Below are positions 49,225-59,091 of a DNA stretch of 64,000 nucleotides, piece after piece. Each line of letters starts with the position of its first letter. Positions within the stretch are counted from its first letter, which is position 1. Origin of the DNA: Oopsacas minuta. Taxonomy: Eukaryota; Porifera; Hexactinellida; Lyssacinosida; Leucopsacidae. A program made the position numbers and the translations under genes. The stretch lies in contig JAKMXF010000022.1 of the NCBI GenBank assembly GCA_024704765.1, forward strand, positions 730,555 through 794,554, in the 5' to 3' direction. A model generated the notes under the pieces. The model was not told the DNA's origin, searched no databases, and was given only the letters and a program-made list of their open reading frames with translations.

Positions 49225-50892
49225 ATGGATAGAATAGTCCAGGAATACCAATACAACATAGGTTCCGCGCCCCGAGGAATTGGACTCATCATCGTGAATC
49301 ACTTTCATGGCCAAGAAAAGTCCAGGAAAGGAGCAGGGAATGAGGAAGAGAATCTGAGGCTTTTGTTCACACTTATGGGTCTGGATACCAAGGTATTCAT
49401 TGAATTAAACGCAAAGCAAATCGAGGGTAAACTTCTAGAAACTGCAGCTGCACCTCGATTGAAAACTGATTCTATGTTCGCGGTTGCTATCAGTTCCCAT
49501 GGATGTGAGGAAGGTTTGCTGGGAGTCCGAGGAGATAAAGATGACTTCATTTCTACGAACCAAATACGGAATATTTTTAACGGAAATAATTGTCCAAATC
49601 TTGCGAAAAAGCCCAAAATACTTCTGTTAAATGGCTGTAGAGGTAATGGGAATGAAGAAATAATTGAAAGCGATAATCTTTCTACCAAAAATATCCCTGA
49701 ACAATTAGCCACAACTTGGTCCGATTTCTTTACCATATATTCATGCGAATTTGGTACTGTAGCTTTACGTTCTACATACGGAGGTTCTATATTCATAGAG
49801 ATGTTCCTGGAGTGTTATAAAGCTTATGGAGCAAACCTCCCATTTGAAATGATGATGCCAATTGTAAATCGCAAATTAATGAAGACTTGCGCTGCGAAAA
49901 CTAGAAGATATCATATTGACGATGTACCTGCTACACAATCCTGCACCTGGGAATCTTCCTGCACCTGTATACTTAAAGTTGTTCCAAAAGACGCTGTAAT
50001 TAACAAAGTACCTGCTAAAATACAACCAGATGTTGATTCATTCAAACTGGTCTGGGCTACTTGCTCCAAAGGATTACAAGGTCCAAACCAAATGAGTGGT
50101 CCTAGAGGTCTACTCATCACTCCCAACGGTCAGATTTACATCTTAGATTCAGTCTCCAGATGTATCTGGGTATACTCCACTGATGGAGAACCAATGTACC
50201 AGGACATCAGTCCAAAGACGTACAAACAGCTGGTGATTGGGAACCTCGGACTAACCTACTGCTGGGGCATGTGTCTTCGAGATAACTTCCTGTTTGTATC
50301 TGGCACTCTGGCGCTGATAAAATTCTCGTTAGTGGGAGGAGGCTTATTGACTCACAAATTTCATGATGTTCCTATTTCTGGCATGGATATCGATGAGAAT
50401 GGTATAATCTATGCATGTGAACGTCAAAGCTGTAAGATCTTACTGCTAGACATGGATTTGAATGTTCTACCTGAAAAGTTGGATCTTACTCATACACTGA
50501 ATCCAGCCACTGACCGTCTGATGGATATCAAAGTGTTGGATGATCAGCTGTATATCCTTATTAATATGAATACATACATTATCCAGATATTTGACAAGAA
50601 AGGACACCATCAACGTAACCTAGTATCCAGTAAATATCTGACAGAGTGTCTCTATTTCGCGATTAACAGGACTACAAAGACCATTTTCGCAGGAGATATT
50701 GTGACGAATGAATTGAAAGCTTTCAGTGCTGATGGTGAGCTAATGTACAAGATAGGAAAACACGGTGATAAACGAGGTAACCTGATAGAACCTGCTGGAA
50801 TTGATTTGACTAATGACGGAGAGGTTGTTATCGTATCTCCTAGTAAGAACAAGTTCATGTTGCAGTGTTTCAAAGTACCTCCAGACATGTGA
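49225..50892 (+). CDS. Caspase-like protease fused to an NHL-type beta-propeller (copy 1)
   Basis: 555 residues, intronless. Residues 15-235 are a caspase (C14) domain: RGIGLIIVNHF strand, catalytic His92 in VAISSHGCEEGLLG, catalytic Cys138 in KPKILLLNGCRG (QACRG in classical caspases), and a p10-like part TTWSDFFTIYSCEFGTVALR with GSIFIEMFLE. There is no CARD or DED prodomain. From about 250 the chain is a beta-propeller with NHL-like blades (GPRGLLITPNGQIYILDSVS; SGMDIDENGIIYACE; PAGIDLTNDGEVVIVSPS). Both catalytic residues are present, so protease activity is plausible. The propeller probably recognises a partner and may replace the usual adaptor domain. The caspase-propeller pairing is not one I know as a described family. 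Start at the ATG 49225, with GTAAA before it. A tandem paralogue follows 1 kb downstream. Confidence 0.85.
   Translation: MDRIVQEYQYNIGSAPRGIGLIIVNHFHGQEKSRKGAGNEEENLRLLFTLMGLDTKVFIELNAKQIEGKLLETAAAPRLKTDSMFAVAISSHGCEEGLLGVRGDKDDFISTNQIRNIFNGNNCPNLAKKPKILLLNGCRGNGNEEIIESDNLSTKNIPEQLATTWSDFFTIYSCEFGTVALRSTYGGSIFIEMFLECYKAYGANLPFEMMMPIVNRKLMKTCAAKTRRYHIDDVPATQSCTWESSCTCILKVVPKDAVINKVPAKIQPDVDSFKLVWATCSKGLQGPNQMSGPRGLLITPNGQIYILDSVSRCIWVYSTDGEPMYQDISPKTYKQLVIGNLGLTYCWGMCLRDNFLFVSGTLALIKFSLVGGGLLTHKFHDVPISGMDIDENGIIYACERQSCKILLLDMDLNVLPEKLDLTHTLNPATDRLMDIKVLDDQLYILINMNTYIIQIFDKKGHHQRNLVSSKYLTECLYFAINRTTKTIFAGDIVTNELKAFSADGELMYKIGKHGDKRGNLIEPAGIDLTNDGEVVIVSPSKNKFMLQCFKVPPDM
49934..50887 (+). repeat. 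Near-identical 954-bp propeller block, copy 1
   Basis: Matches 52632-53585 at a constant offset of 2698 bp with only three base differences (in GAGTGGTCCTAGAGG versus GAGTGATCCTAGCGG, and GATAGAACC versus GATAAAACC). Identity starts at CACAATCCTGCACCTGG, just at the domain junction, and ends at CCAGACA, a few bases before the stop. Confidence 0.97.
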
Positions 50893-51895
50893 ATGTATAT
50901 GTATATACCTGTAGATCACTCATATGCCAAGGATAATATTTTGATACTAAATGTTATTTGATTGCTATTCTGTACATAATTATTTCTGCTCGTAGATTTA
51001 TGTTAACTCCCTCCAAATTATTCGTATTTCGGCCAGTAGCCGCGAATGTATGTAATTATATTGGATTATGTAATCTCTCTAAATGCTATGCTAAAACTAA
51101 TCTGCTGCTGTTAGTATTTTATCTAGCTTGACCTGTCATGATTTTTTCATTATGTTGGTTATTGTAGCTATTTTAATTGCACAATTCACCTGAATTAAAG
51201 TGTATACACAAGTACCTGTATAATTCGAAATTTTTATATCCTAAATGTTAACACTATTTGCTATGAAACTCGGTTTATATAGAAGTAACTATCAAGGCCT
51301 TTTATTTGATGGTAAATCTGATTATTTGTCTCATAGAAGTTTTCTATCTGGAGGTCTTCTTCCAGTAAATTCACTTAAAATACTTATAACCAATTATCAA
51401 CTTTATTCAAGGTATTGATATACTATACTTAGTCCGAATATTCAAAGAAGCAAAAAATATTGGGAGAAATTTTGTGATGAATTTTCTGGATATTTTTGGG
51501 AGGATTGTAAACAAGTAGTAAGTTGTTTTGATATCATATTTATTACGTTTGTGTCTAGTAATAATATACTGTTTATATATTGGCTATATACAGCTGCGTA
51601 TTGGATGGTTATACGTAGAATTTTTATAGATTTCTCACGGTAATTCCCCACACATATTAATATGATAATTATATTATCACTATTAAATATTACTATAACA
51701 CGGTAAGGAAATTACCTATAATTTTGTTGCAACAATTGAAGCCTTTTGTAATTTACATTAATCAGTTCAAATATAATTTTTGATTTTTCCAGTAATTAAT
51801 CGCTGATGATAACATTAACAAATATATAAATTCAAGTACTTATAGTAATTACGAACAAATAGATTAGTCAACTTTACGCATTAGAATTTCAAATT
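50893..51895. other. Spacer between the tandem caspase-propeller genes
   Basis: About 1 kb of AT-rich sequence with no coding frame I can support. It does not visibly match the spacer after the second copy, so the duplication or conversion unit stops at the end of the coding region. Confidence 0.5.
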
Positions 51896-53605
51896 ATGTG
51901 CGATCAAATTGAGGATTTCTCGTATCCTATGAAGGGGGACTGTCGAGGTGTTGGTATCGTTATAGTGAATCTCTTTCTGAATCAGCGTATTCATAGAGCT
52001 GGAGCTGAGTTTGAAAGAGAGAATCTGAGTCATCTGTTTACCCTCATGGGTCTTGAGGTCAGAGAATACAGTGAATTAACAAGTCACGAAATCGTGAAAT
52101 TACTTATAGAAACTGCAGCTGAGCCTCGCTTGAGAAATGATTCTATGCTCGCGGTTGCTATCAGTTCCCACGGATGTGAGGAAGGTTTGCTAGGAATAAA
52201 CGTAGAGGATCGATTGACCTGGTTGGATACCCATCAATCCGATTATAAAGATGGAAATGACTATGTTCCACCACAACAAATACGGAAGATTTTTAACGGT
52301 AAAAACTGTAAACAATTAGCCAAGAAACCAAAACTTATTCTGATGAATGGTTGTAGAGGTGGCGGGAAAGAGGAATTAATTGAAAGTGATAATATGCCAA
52401 CACAGACTATTCCTGAACAGAATGCTACAACCTGGTCTGATTTCTTTATCATACATTCTTGTGCACCTGGTAACATTGCGCTACGATCAAATATGATAGG
52501 CTCTCTATTCCTTGATGAATTCCTGAAGACATATATAGAGTTTGGCCAATATCTTCCATTTGAAATGATGATGCCAATTGCAAATCGTAAAGTTATCATG
52601 ACTAGTTCGTCTAAGAAAAATACTATTTCAGCACAATCCTGCACCTGGGAATCTTCCTGCACCTGTATACTTAAAGTTGTTCCAAAAGACGCTGTAATTA
52701 ACAAAGTACCTGCTAAAATACAACCAGATGTTGATTCATTCAAACTGGTCTGGGCTACTTGCTCCAAAGGATTACAAGGTCCAAACCAAATGAGTGATCC
52801 TAGCGGTCTACTCATCACTCCCAACGGTCAGATTTACATCTTAGATTCAGTCTCCAGATGTATCTGGGTATACTCCACTGATGGAGAACCAATGTACCAG
52901 GACATCAGTCCAAAGACGTACAAACAGCTGGTGATTGGGAACCTCGGACTAACCTACTGCTGGGGCATGTGTCTTCGAGATAACTTCCTGTTTGTATCTG
53001 GCACTCTGGCGCTGATAAAATTCTCGTTAGTGGGAGGAGGCTTATTGACTCACAAATTTCATGATGTTCCTATTTCTGGCATGGATATCGATGAGAATGG
53101 TATAATCTATGCATGTGAACGTCAAAGCTGTAAGATCTTACTGCTAGACATGGATTTGAATGTTCTACCTGAAAAGTTGGATCTTACTCATACACTGAAT
53201 CCAGCCACTGACCGTCTGATGGATATCAAAGTGTTGGATGATCAGCTGTATATCCTTATTAATATGAATACATACATTATCCAGATATTTGACAAGAAAG
53301 GACACCATCAACGTAACCTAGTATCCAGTAAATATCTGACAGAGTGTCTCTATTTCGCGATTAACAGGACTACAAAGACCATTTTCGCAGGAGATATTGT
53401 GACGAATGAATTGAAAGCTTTCAGTGCTGATGGTGAGCTAATGTACAAGATAGGAAAACACGGTGATAAACGAGGTAACCTGATAAAACCTGCTGGAATT
53501 GATTTGACTAATGACGGAGAGGTTGTTATCGTATCTCCTAGTAAGAACAAGTTCATGTTGCAGTGTTTCAAAGTACCTCCAGACAAGTTAGATAATAGCG
53601 ATTAA
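51896..53605 (+). CDS. Caspase-like protease fused to an NHL-type beta-propeller (copy 2)
   Basis: 569 residues, intronless, same architecture as the gene at 49225. Catalytic His92 lies in VAISSHGCEEGLLG and Cys153 in KPKLILMNGCRG; the p10-like part is TTWSDFFIIHSCAPGNIALR. Relative to copy 1 the loop after GLLG carries about 15 extra residues (around DRLTWLDTHQSDYKDGNDY), where caspases often vary in substrate recognition or activation. The protease halves are clearly diverged from each other, whereas the propeller halves differ by only three residues (G to D, R to S, E to K). The tail adds KLDNSD. Duplicate enzymes with one shared partner-binding head and two different protease heads is my reading; function is inference. 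Confidence 0.85.
   Translation: MCDQIEDFSYPMKGDCRGVGIVIVNLFLNQRIHRAGAEFERENLSHLFTLMGLEVREYSELTSHEIVKLLIETAAEPRLRNDSMLAVAISSHGCEEGLLGINVEDRLTWLDTHQSDYKDGNDYVPPQQIRKIFNGKNCKQLAKKPKLILMNGCRGGGKEELIESDNMPTQTIPEQNATTWSDFFIIHSCAPGNIALRSNMIGSLFLDEFLKTYIEFGQYLPFEMMMPIANRKVIMTSSSKKNTISAQSCTWESSCTCILKVVPKDAVINKVPAKIQPDVDSFKLVWATCSKGLQGPNQMSDPSGLLITPNGQIYILDSVSRCIWVYSTDGEPMYQDISPKTYKQLVIGNLGLTYCWGMCLRDNFLFVSGTLALIKFSLVGGGLLTHKFHDVPISGMDIDENGIIYACERQSCKILLLDMDLNVLPEKLDLTHTLNPATDRLMDIKVLDDQLYILINMNTYIIQIFDKKGHHQRNLVSSKYLTECLYFAINRTTKTIFAGDIVTNELKAFSADGELMYKIGKHGDKRGNLIKPAGIDLTNDGEVVIVSPSKNKFMLQCFKVPPDKLDNSD
52632..53585 (+). repeat. Near-identical 954-bp propeller block, copy 2
   Basis: Partner of 49934-50887. 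Flanks on both sides are diverged, which points to gene conversion or a recent partial exchange confined to the propeller-coding part. Confidence 0.97.
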
Positions 53606-53985
53606 TGACTATGCTTGAACTCAATATTTCAGATTTTATTAATTCTGTATTCATATGTTTGTTATCTTTAATTGTTATATATATTTTCGGCTATTTTATG
53701 CTGATGTATTGTCCAGTTTGATATTTTATTTATGTAATTATTGCTATAATTAATTATTCATGTTTTAACATTCTTTGACTCTCGCGTATTATGCCCTCGA
53801 AAATCTGCAATTCATCAATGTGTTTCCTATTTACAATTGGTTACTAAACTAACTTCAGTGCCGTATCCAGCCGTGGCAGTCTACTGCCGCAACTTTCCTT
53901 AACATACTATGTACTGTATTTTGTGGTCTTTACAATTAACAAATTCAATAATTAAAATCACTGAATTAGCTACCATTTACTCAAT

Positions 53986-54258
53986 ATGAGCTCTACATCA
54001 CAGAAACACCGTAACTTCGTGTGTGAACCTATGGGAGACAAAGATGTAAGAGAGTTAGCTGGTATCGGAGACGTTCTCTCAGGGAGATTAGCTGAGAAAG
54101 GTTTCGATAAGGCATTTGTTGTTCTTGGGCAATTCTTGTTACTTAAGAAGAATGAGGAATTATTTAAAGATTGGCTGAAAGAGAGTTGTGGTGCAAACTC
54201 TAAACAATCTCATGATTGTTACAGCTGTCTTAGCGAGTGGTGTAATTCATTTATTTAA
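53986..54258 (+). CDS. BANF1: Barrier-to-autointegration factor (BAF)
   Basis: 90 residues, the family's usual length (89), intronless. Small DNA-bridging protein that dimerises, compacts DNA, binds LEM-domain proteins and lamin at the inner nuclear membrane, and seals the re-forming nucleus. Conserved landmarks: [17 protein letters not shown] at the N-terminus, including the Ser/Thr cluster phosphorylated by VRK kinases in this family; the helix-hairpin-helix [36 protein letters not shown]; and the C-terminal [19 protein letters not shown]. No key residue appears lost. The gene follows the second caspase-propeller copy by 380 bp and is separated from RNase T2 by a 560-bp spacer. Regulation is not visible. 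Confidence 0.97.
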   Translation: MSSTSQKHRNFVCEPMGDKDVRELAGIGDVLSGRLAEKGFDKAFVVLGQFLLLKKNEELFKDWLKESCGANSKQSHDCYSCLSEWCNSFI

Positions 54259-54568
54259 TGATATGCTACAACTACACAGTCAAACTCTCATTATTCTATC
54301 ATATACATGTACTGTTATCATAAATTGATCTGTTATGCTAGAATATGCTAGATTAAGAGTCTACATTTCATTTATGTACTCAGAGAGTGATACAGTCGAT
54401 GTTTAATTAATAGGGTTACATCGGGACCTGGCCATTTTGACCTAATTAATCGGATTATATGTGTTAGCCTGAGTTGATTAATATCATTTGTATGCCTCTG
54501 TTTATGGCCAACTGAGATAATTGATCTGTGGCTCAATATACGAAACTCCTTGAAAGCGATACATAAAT

Positions 54569-54700
54569 ATTATGAACAATCGAACTCCTGTTATATCGAA
54601 CACGGATATATCAAAATACCCGGTTATACCGGAGTCTTAAATTGTACAAATATGGTCAAATCGTCAAATTATATTCAAAATGAATCTAATTCAGTTATAA
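54569..54700. mobile_element. Degraded MITE related to the 5971-6149 family
   Basis: AATCGAACTCCTGTTATATCGAA at the left, then ATATATCAAAATACCCGG, ATTGTACAAATATGGTCAAA and TCGTCAAATTATATTCA. Word order and content resemble the complement of the interior of the 5971 element. The right end is not defined. It lies in the spacer between BAF and RNase T2. Confidence 0.35.
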
Positions 54701-54818
54701 ATGTAAATTTATTGGAAGTTGGTATCTGATATGTCAATCCGTAAATTCTCACAGTTGTACGTATTGGATATATCATATATGTATATAAAACCTTGTAAAT
54801 TATCAGTTATATTCAATT

Positions 54819-55508
54819 ATGGAAAAATTATGGATCTGTCTCTTCGCCATTTTTCTATTTATAGTAGCTAATGCTGCTCTACGAGAACTGCAACTTGAAC
54901 CAGAGGACACAAAATTTGATCATCTCACGTTCACACAATTCTGGGCTCCAGAAGCATGCAGAAGCATAGATCCACGTTGTAAATTTACTAACGTATCCTC
55001 CGATTGGACTATCCATGGTCTCTGGCCTACCATGGGGAACACACACGGGCCGGCACATTGCACGAATGAGAGTTTTAATCAAAGTCTGCTGACAGCTGAT
55101 ATGTTGAAATTTATGGATAAATATTGGATAACTTATGTGAAATACGAACCTAATCCTAGCTTCTGGGAGCATGAGTGGATCAAACATGGAACATGTGCAG
55201 TGGATGGTGACAAGACTGAGTTTCTTAACCAGAAATCTTATTTTCAAACTACAATTAATCTATACAATAAGTATAATATAAGTACCATTTTAACGAAAGC
55301 GAATATTAAGCCGGGTATGAGTAGGCCATTGGATGATTTCTTAAATGCCTTTAAAACAAGTGAGATTGGAAAGACTGTGAGATTGGATTGTAACGGAGTA
55401 TTCTTGCTAGATGTAGAGATATGTTTTAATTTATCTCTGCAACCTATCGACTGTACAAGCCCTACTGGTTGTTCTTCTAAGAAGAATGTTAGCTACGAAC
55501 CATACTGA
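54819..55508 (+). CDS. RNASET2: Secreted ribonuclease T2
   Basis: 229 residues, intronless. A signal peptide, MEKLWICLFAIFLFIVANA, precedes a mature domain with both catalytic segments: CAS I WTIHGLWP (63-70, His66) and CAS II FWEHEWIKHGTC (115-126; Glu117, Lys122 and His123 present). Cysteines are spaced as in the family (CRSIDPRC, HCTN, HGTC, DCNG, CFN, DCTSPTGC). Acid endoribonuclease of lysosome or secretion that cuts single-stranded RNA through a 2',3'-cyclic phosphate; in animals it degrades rRNA and takes part in RNA scavenging and immune sensing. Several N-x-S/T sites suggest glycosylation. A TATA-like TATATAAAA lies at 54780-54790, about 30 bp before the ATG, so transcription probably starts very close to the start codon. 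Confidence 0.95.
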   Translation: MEKLWICLFAIFLFIVANAALRELQLEPEDTKFDHLTFTQFWAPEACRSIDPRCKFTNVSSDWTIHGLWPTMGNTHGPAHCTNESFNQSLLTADMLKFMDKYWITYVKYEPNPSFWEHEWIKHGTCAVDGDKTEFLNQKSYFQTTINLYNKYNISTILTKANIKPGMSRPLDDFLNAFKTSEIGKTVRLDCNGVFLLDVEICFNLSLQPIDCTSPTGCSSKKNVSYEPY

Positions 55509-56105
55509 GTTACTGATTAATATCGTACTATGAGATCAGTTTATTTATACCTGTAGTAGGATTGTGTTTGTTTGTGTTGTTGGATAATAGCTAGTCATTG
55601 TTGTTTAGTAGCCCGATTGAAATTTATTAATACATTTGTCACATTAGTTTTCTCAAAATCTCTATCTCTATGCACAATGGATGTCTGTATGACGGGAAGC
55701 AACCTGTGACAAATGTCAGGATTTTCATATATAATTTCTCAATGAAAAGACTATGCTCAGAGGCTATGTCCTTAATGAGATTTTATGACCTCAATCTACA
55801 CTTATCAAGATTGCATGTTATCACACGATTACATGTAGTACTTTTATACAGCACAAAGTACAAATAAGGAAATCATAATATATGATTATGAGAAGAGCAT
55901 CTGTCATTAGGTGAACAGAGTAGCGTGTATTGTATATATCAGGCTGTAAGTGCTACATTTATATGAGATTCAGGCTTTGTCTTGTTGATCATATAAATAC
56001 TAATTCTTAAGGCATCACAGCAACAATTTCATGCAATTACATTAAAAATTACATTTTCTATATAATAACAATGACATAATCTATTTGTTTAATATTTTAG
56101 ACTCA
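55509..56105. other. Spacer between RNase T2 and the kelch gene
   Basis: About 600 bp, AT-rich. A 65-codon frame at 55670 has no recognisable similarity. The right end (AATATTTTAG, 56091-56100) is an acceptor-like site 5 bp before the kelch ATG. Confidence 0.4.
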
Positions 56106-57194
56106 ATGGCCGCGTCACGAGTTATGAACTCCTCCCGTATGGAGCTCCTAAATCTTGGTCCTTCCCCAATAGGCACCAGATGTGGTAGTTTACTACACCC
56201 TATAGAAGTAGCAGATCAATCAACCCTCACTAACATGTTTCTAATAGGAGGAGCAAACTCTAGTGAGACGATGTCAGATGTAGTCAGTTTCCAGATCGAG
56301 AGAGAGGGAGGTTGTCTCAACTGGGAGAAGAGGGAGTGTACTGGGGACTTCCCTGGGAGGTATGAAGCTGCTTCATTTGTACCCTCCTCACACCCTAGTG
56401 ACATATTCGTGTTTGGCGGTGGTTACGAGGAGGGGACTTATAACGACCTGTGGAAGTTGAGCACAAGGGAGAGTAGATGGGAAGAATTGGAACAAAAGGG
56501 GCCAACCCCCTCTGAACGTACACTCTACTCAGTTGCGCACCATGGAGATTGTCTCTACGTATGGGGTGGTGGCAGAGGGCAAACTGATCCGGTTAGAGAT
56601 ACACACGTTTATATTTTTGATGCAAACTCTCTTACATGGGAGATGACACCCTCTAAGGGGGAGCTGATACAGCCCAGACAGGGTCATGCCATGGTCTACT
56701 CAGAAGGTAACCTGTTGGTACACGCGGGTATGCAAGAAGACACTCTACTGGATGATCTGTTTCAGTTTGACCTAGCTACCTCTGAGTGGAGAGAGATTAG
56801 GAGTATCGGATTAAGACCTGAGGCCAGAGCGGCACACTCAGCTGTTTTAGTACCTTCTTCATCTGGCGCCCAAATAACCGGAATGATTATTTTTGGAGGT
56901 TTAGCTATTGCAGGCGCATTGAATGATTTCTGGTGTCTGCACACTAAATCTTGGGTATGGGAGAGGATAGAGTACCTCGGCAAACCTCCTGCCCCCCGGT
57001 TAGACCACTCGATGTGTCTCTGTACCAGCAGTTCATCCGTTCTTGACCTAACAGAGTCCAGCTGTGAAGATTCTCCCCCTACTCATTCCCCTATAGCTTC
57101 TCCTCTCCAAAAACACATATCAGTAGTTGTGTTTGGAGGCATGGATACAACAGGAACTGTATTGAAAGATGTCTTCTTATTGAAACTTAGCTAA
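56106..57194 (+). CDS. RABEPK: Kelch-repeat protein, RABEPK (Rab9 effector) orthologue
   Basis: 362 residues forming a kelch beta-propeller, close to the family length of about 372. Repeats with GG and W/Y signatures: FLIGGANSSETMSDV, IFVFGGGYEEGTYNDLW, LYVWGGGRGQTDPVRDTHVY, LLVHAGMQEDTLLDDLFQFD, IIFGGLAIAGALNDFW and VVVFGGMDTTGTVLKDV. The phrases RYEAASFVPS, IFDANSLTWE, RQGHAMV and RLDHSMC are specific to this family rather than to kelch proteins in general. A low-complexity Ser/Pro insert lies between the last two blades, as in the family. The vertebrate protein binds Rab9-GTP and aids endosome-to-Golgi transport. Start at 56106 because an acceptor-like TTTTAG lies 5 bp upstream; the frame could extend seven codons further. 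Coding part intronless. Confidence 0.88.
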   Translation: MAASRVMNSSRMELLNLGPSPIGTRCGSLLHPIEVADQSTLTNMFLIGGANSSETMSDVVSFQIEREGGCLNWEKRECTGDFPGRYEAASFVPSSHPSDIFVFGGGYEEGTYNDLWKLSTRESRWEELEQKGPTPSERTLYSVAHHGDCLYVWGGGRGQTDPVRDTHVYIFDANSLTWEMTPSKGELIQPRQGHAMVYSEGNLLVHAGMQEDTLLDDLFQFDLATSEWREIRSIGLRPEARAAHSAVLVPSSSGAQITGMIIFGGLAIAGALNDFWCLHTKSWVWERIEYLGKPPAPRLDHSMCLCTSSSSVLDLTESSCEDSPPTHSPIASPLQKHISVVVFGGMDTTGTVLKDVFLLKLS

Positions 57195-57354
57195 CAAATC
57201 TGACGGATATTCTCTTATGTACACTTTGGTGTTCACTTACATTCTATTTTATATCAGCAGTGACCTGCTCTATGATGTTACAGGACTTTATCACTCATTG
57301 GTTGATCACTTGTTTGTACTAACTTATTATTAATAATAATATAATCATTAGGGA

Positions 57355-57390
57355 TATAGTGGTGTTCGCCTATTAGCAAGCAATATGAAG
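57355..57390. mobile_element. Half copy of the TTCGCTTATTAGCAAG palindromic MITE
   Basis: TATAGTGGTGTTCGCCTATT then AGCAAGCAATATGAA matches one arm of the family at 9911, 43703 and 63275. No second arm follows nearby. A rough inverted match (TCGCTAATAAGCGAGCC) lies at 59411-59427 beyond the MULE relic. Confidence 0.45.
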
Positions 57391-57639
57391 ATCTTGGGTC
57401 TATCACTTTTGCGTACATTCATTTGCGTACAATGTTTTAATTTGGCAGTTGCGACTAATACATTTGCCTACAGCATTCAATTTATCATTTTGAGCATAAC
57501 TATAATTCTATTGCTAACTTTAATTAAATATGGAGTTGGTAACTTAAATAACACTCCAATACACAACTTATAGTAAGATTTTGAACGAAACTTCACAGCA
57601 GGTATAATAGTGTCGGTTTGTGTGCGAAAGAATTTACCA

Positions 57640-58888
57640 AGTTTATTAACGATTTTTTGTCTTTTTGGGATCTTCTCCACAAATATATCTCACATGTTTC
57701 AGTTCTACATTAGCTTGTTCAGTTTTCAAAGCCTTAATGAATTTCCAAATTGTGGGGTGGTGACAACCACATGTAGTTAAATATCCACCGTGCCATGCCT
57801 CGACCAAATTAGTAGTCCTAGGTAATTCTTGAGGTACAAGATGAAAAATATTCCAAAGATCAACGGGAAATAAGGAGGATTCTACCGCCATTTAGATTCA
57901 TCGCCCTATATATGTTTCCTCGAAATACTTACAAAGGGGATAAGCATTTTCGGGAAATATCGTAACAAGATGAACAAACGACCATCCAACAAGTTCATTT
58001 GGTATTGTTGCTGGAGGCCTAAGGACTGTACCTTTCGAAACACAGCCTGGGACAGGTGAAAGAAGCACGCTTTACTTGGGTTAGTGGCTAAATTAATTTA
58101 AAAGAATTAATAACCGCCTGTTCAAAATCGACAAAGAGAAAGTTAGGTTAGGAATTTGGACAAGCTTCGTTAATAACTTTCCACATTTTAGTGTAGGTAG
58201 TGGCTTTCTTATTGGGAAGCAATGCGTAAATACAAGGAAGTAAGTGTCCATTATCAAAGGGATTCGGACCTCCAGCAAGACAATGAATAGTGTAGAGCTG
58301 GGTAAATAGAGTAGGAACTGTTATAAACGTCCCATCAGCCAGTCAGATACTTGACATTGCTAGGAAATCTAAATTTTCTCTTGTAGCAAACATTACTATT
58401 CTCTCTGGTTTGGGTCCGGAGTCATAAAATAGGAAGTTCTTATCAGATAGTGTTTTTATATCAGACGCGTTTAATTCTAGATCTTCAACGGAATGTGGAA
58501 TTGGTGCGACAGTACGTTGTCTCTTATACATCAGCTTTAGAGCATGTTGTAATGGTAATAGAGATTTTGCTGCCTCTGATAGGGAACTCGTTTCTTCTCC
58601 AATAGCTATATGTGGATTATCGTGAGTTTCTCTTGCACGTTTCCTTAAGTTCTCTTTCGCAATCGCAACTTCCTCTTTGCCGTTTTCTTTTGAATGAAAA
58701 TGTTCTCCAAACATTTTGACAATCAAATCATCGACTGAGTGGACTCTTGCTTTGCACGTTTGGATCTCGCATCTCCATTCCTTCTTAAATATTCCCCGGT
58801 GGAATATGTATAAGGTTCCATCATGAGATAACTTATTTGTCCCCTTTGATGAAGACACTAATCGAAAGGTTAAGTCATTTGTAACCAT
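57640..58888 (-). pseudogene. Decayed FLYWCH-type MULE transposase
   Basis: Reading right to left: from 58888 a FLYWCH zinc finger (TLYIFHRGIFKKEWRCEIQ with TCKARVHS and HFHS), a Lys/Arg-rich linker and a helical part ending FATRENLDFLAMS (58343). After a stop the translation continues ADGTFITVPTLFTQLYTIH, HLLPCIYALLPNKKATTYTK and FVDFEQAVINSFK, the D-G-T-F and D-F-E motifs of Mutator-like transposases, near 58110-58340. More stops and shifts follow, and 57891-57646 gives the C-terminal block LPRTTNLVEAWHGG with HPTIWKFIKALKTEQ. Several stops and frame changes mark it as a dead copy. Terminal repeats are not certain. Confidence 0.75.
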
Positions 58889-59031
58889 TTATCATTTTTC
58901 TTACCGGTATTTGGTCATTTTGTACATTTTATTCATGTCAAAAAGTCTAAGTTTGTCAAATCACTTGTATTCTTGTGTTTTCAGATAAAACTATTTTGTA
59001 CGCAAGTGTAGTATATGTAACTATGAAATAA

Positions 59032-59091
59032 ATACACTGTACACAAATACACTGTACACAAATGATATGTACACAAATGATATGTACACAA
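59032..59091. repeat. 15-bp tandem repeat, four copies
   Basis: ATACACTGTACACAA twice followed by ATGATATGTACACAA twice. It lies in the spacer 58889-59541, which otherwise has no gene. The 15-bp period keeps frame on both strands and produces spurious repetitive frames. Confidence 0.85.

Noticed and set aside
43985-49225. Possible hidden gene in the 5.2-kb spacer
   Set aside because: Scanned for recognisable motifs and splice-bounded frames on both strands; nothing beyond the small repeats and a weak LINE-like word.
49305-49796. 163-codon minus-strand frame (and 187 codons at 52261-52824)
   Set aside because: Antisense to the two caspase domains, present in both copies only because the genes are paralogous.
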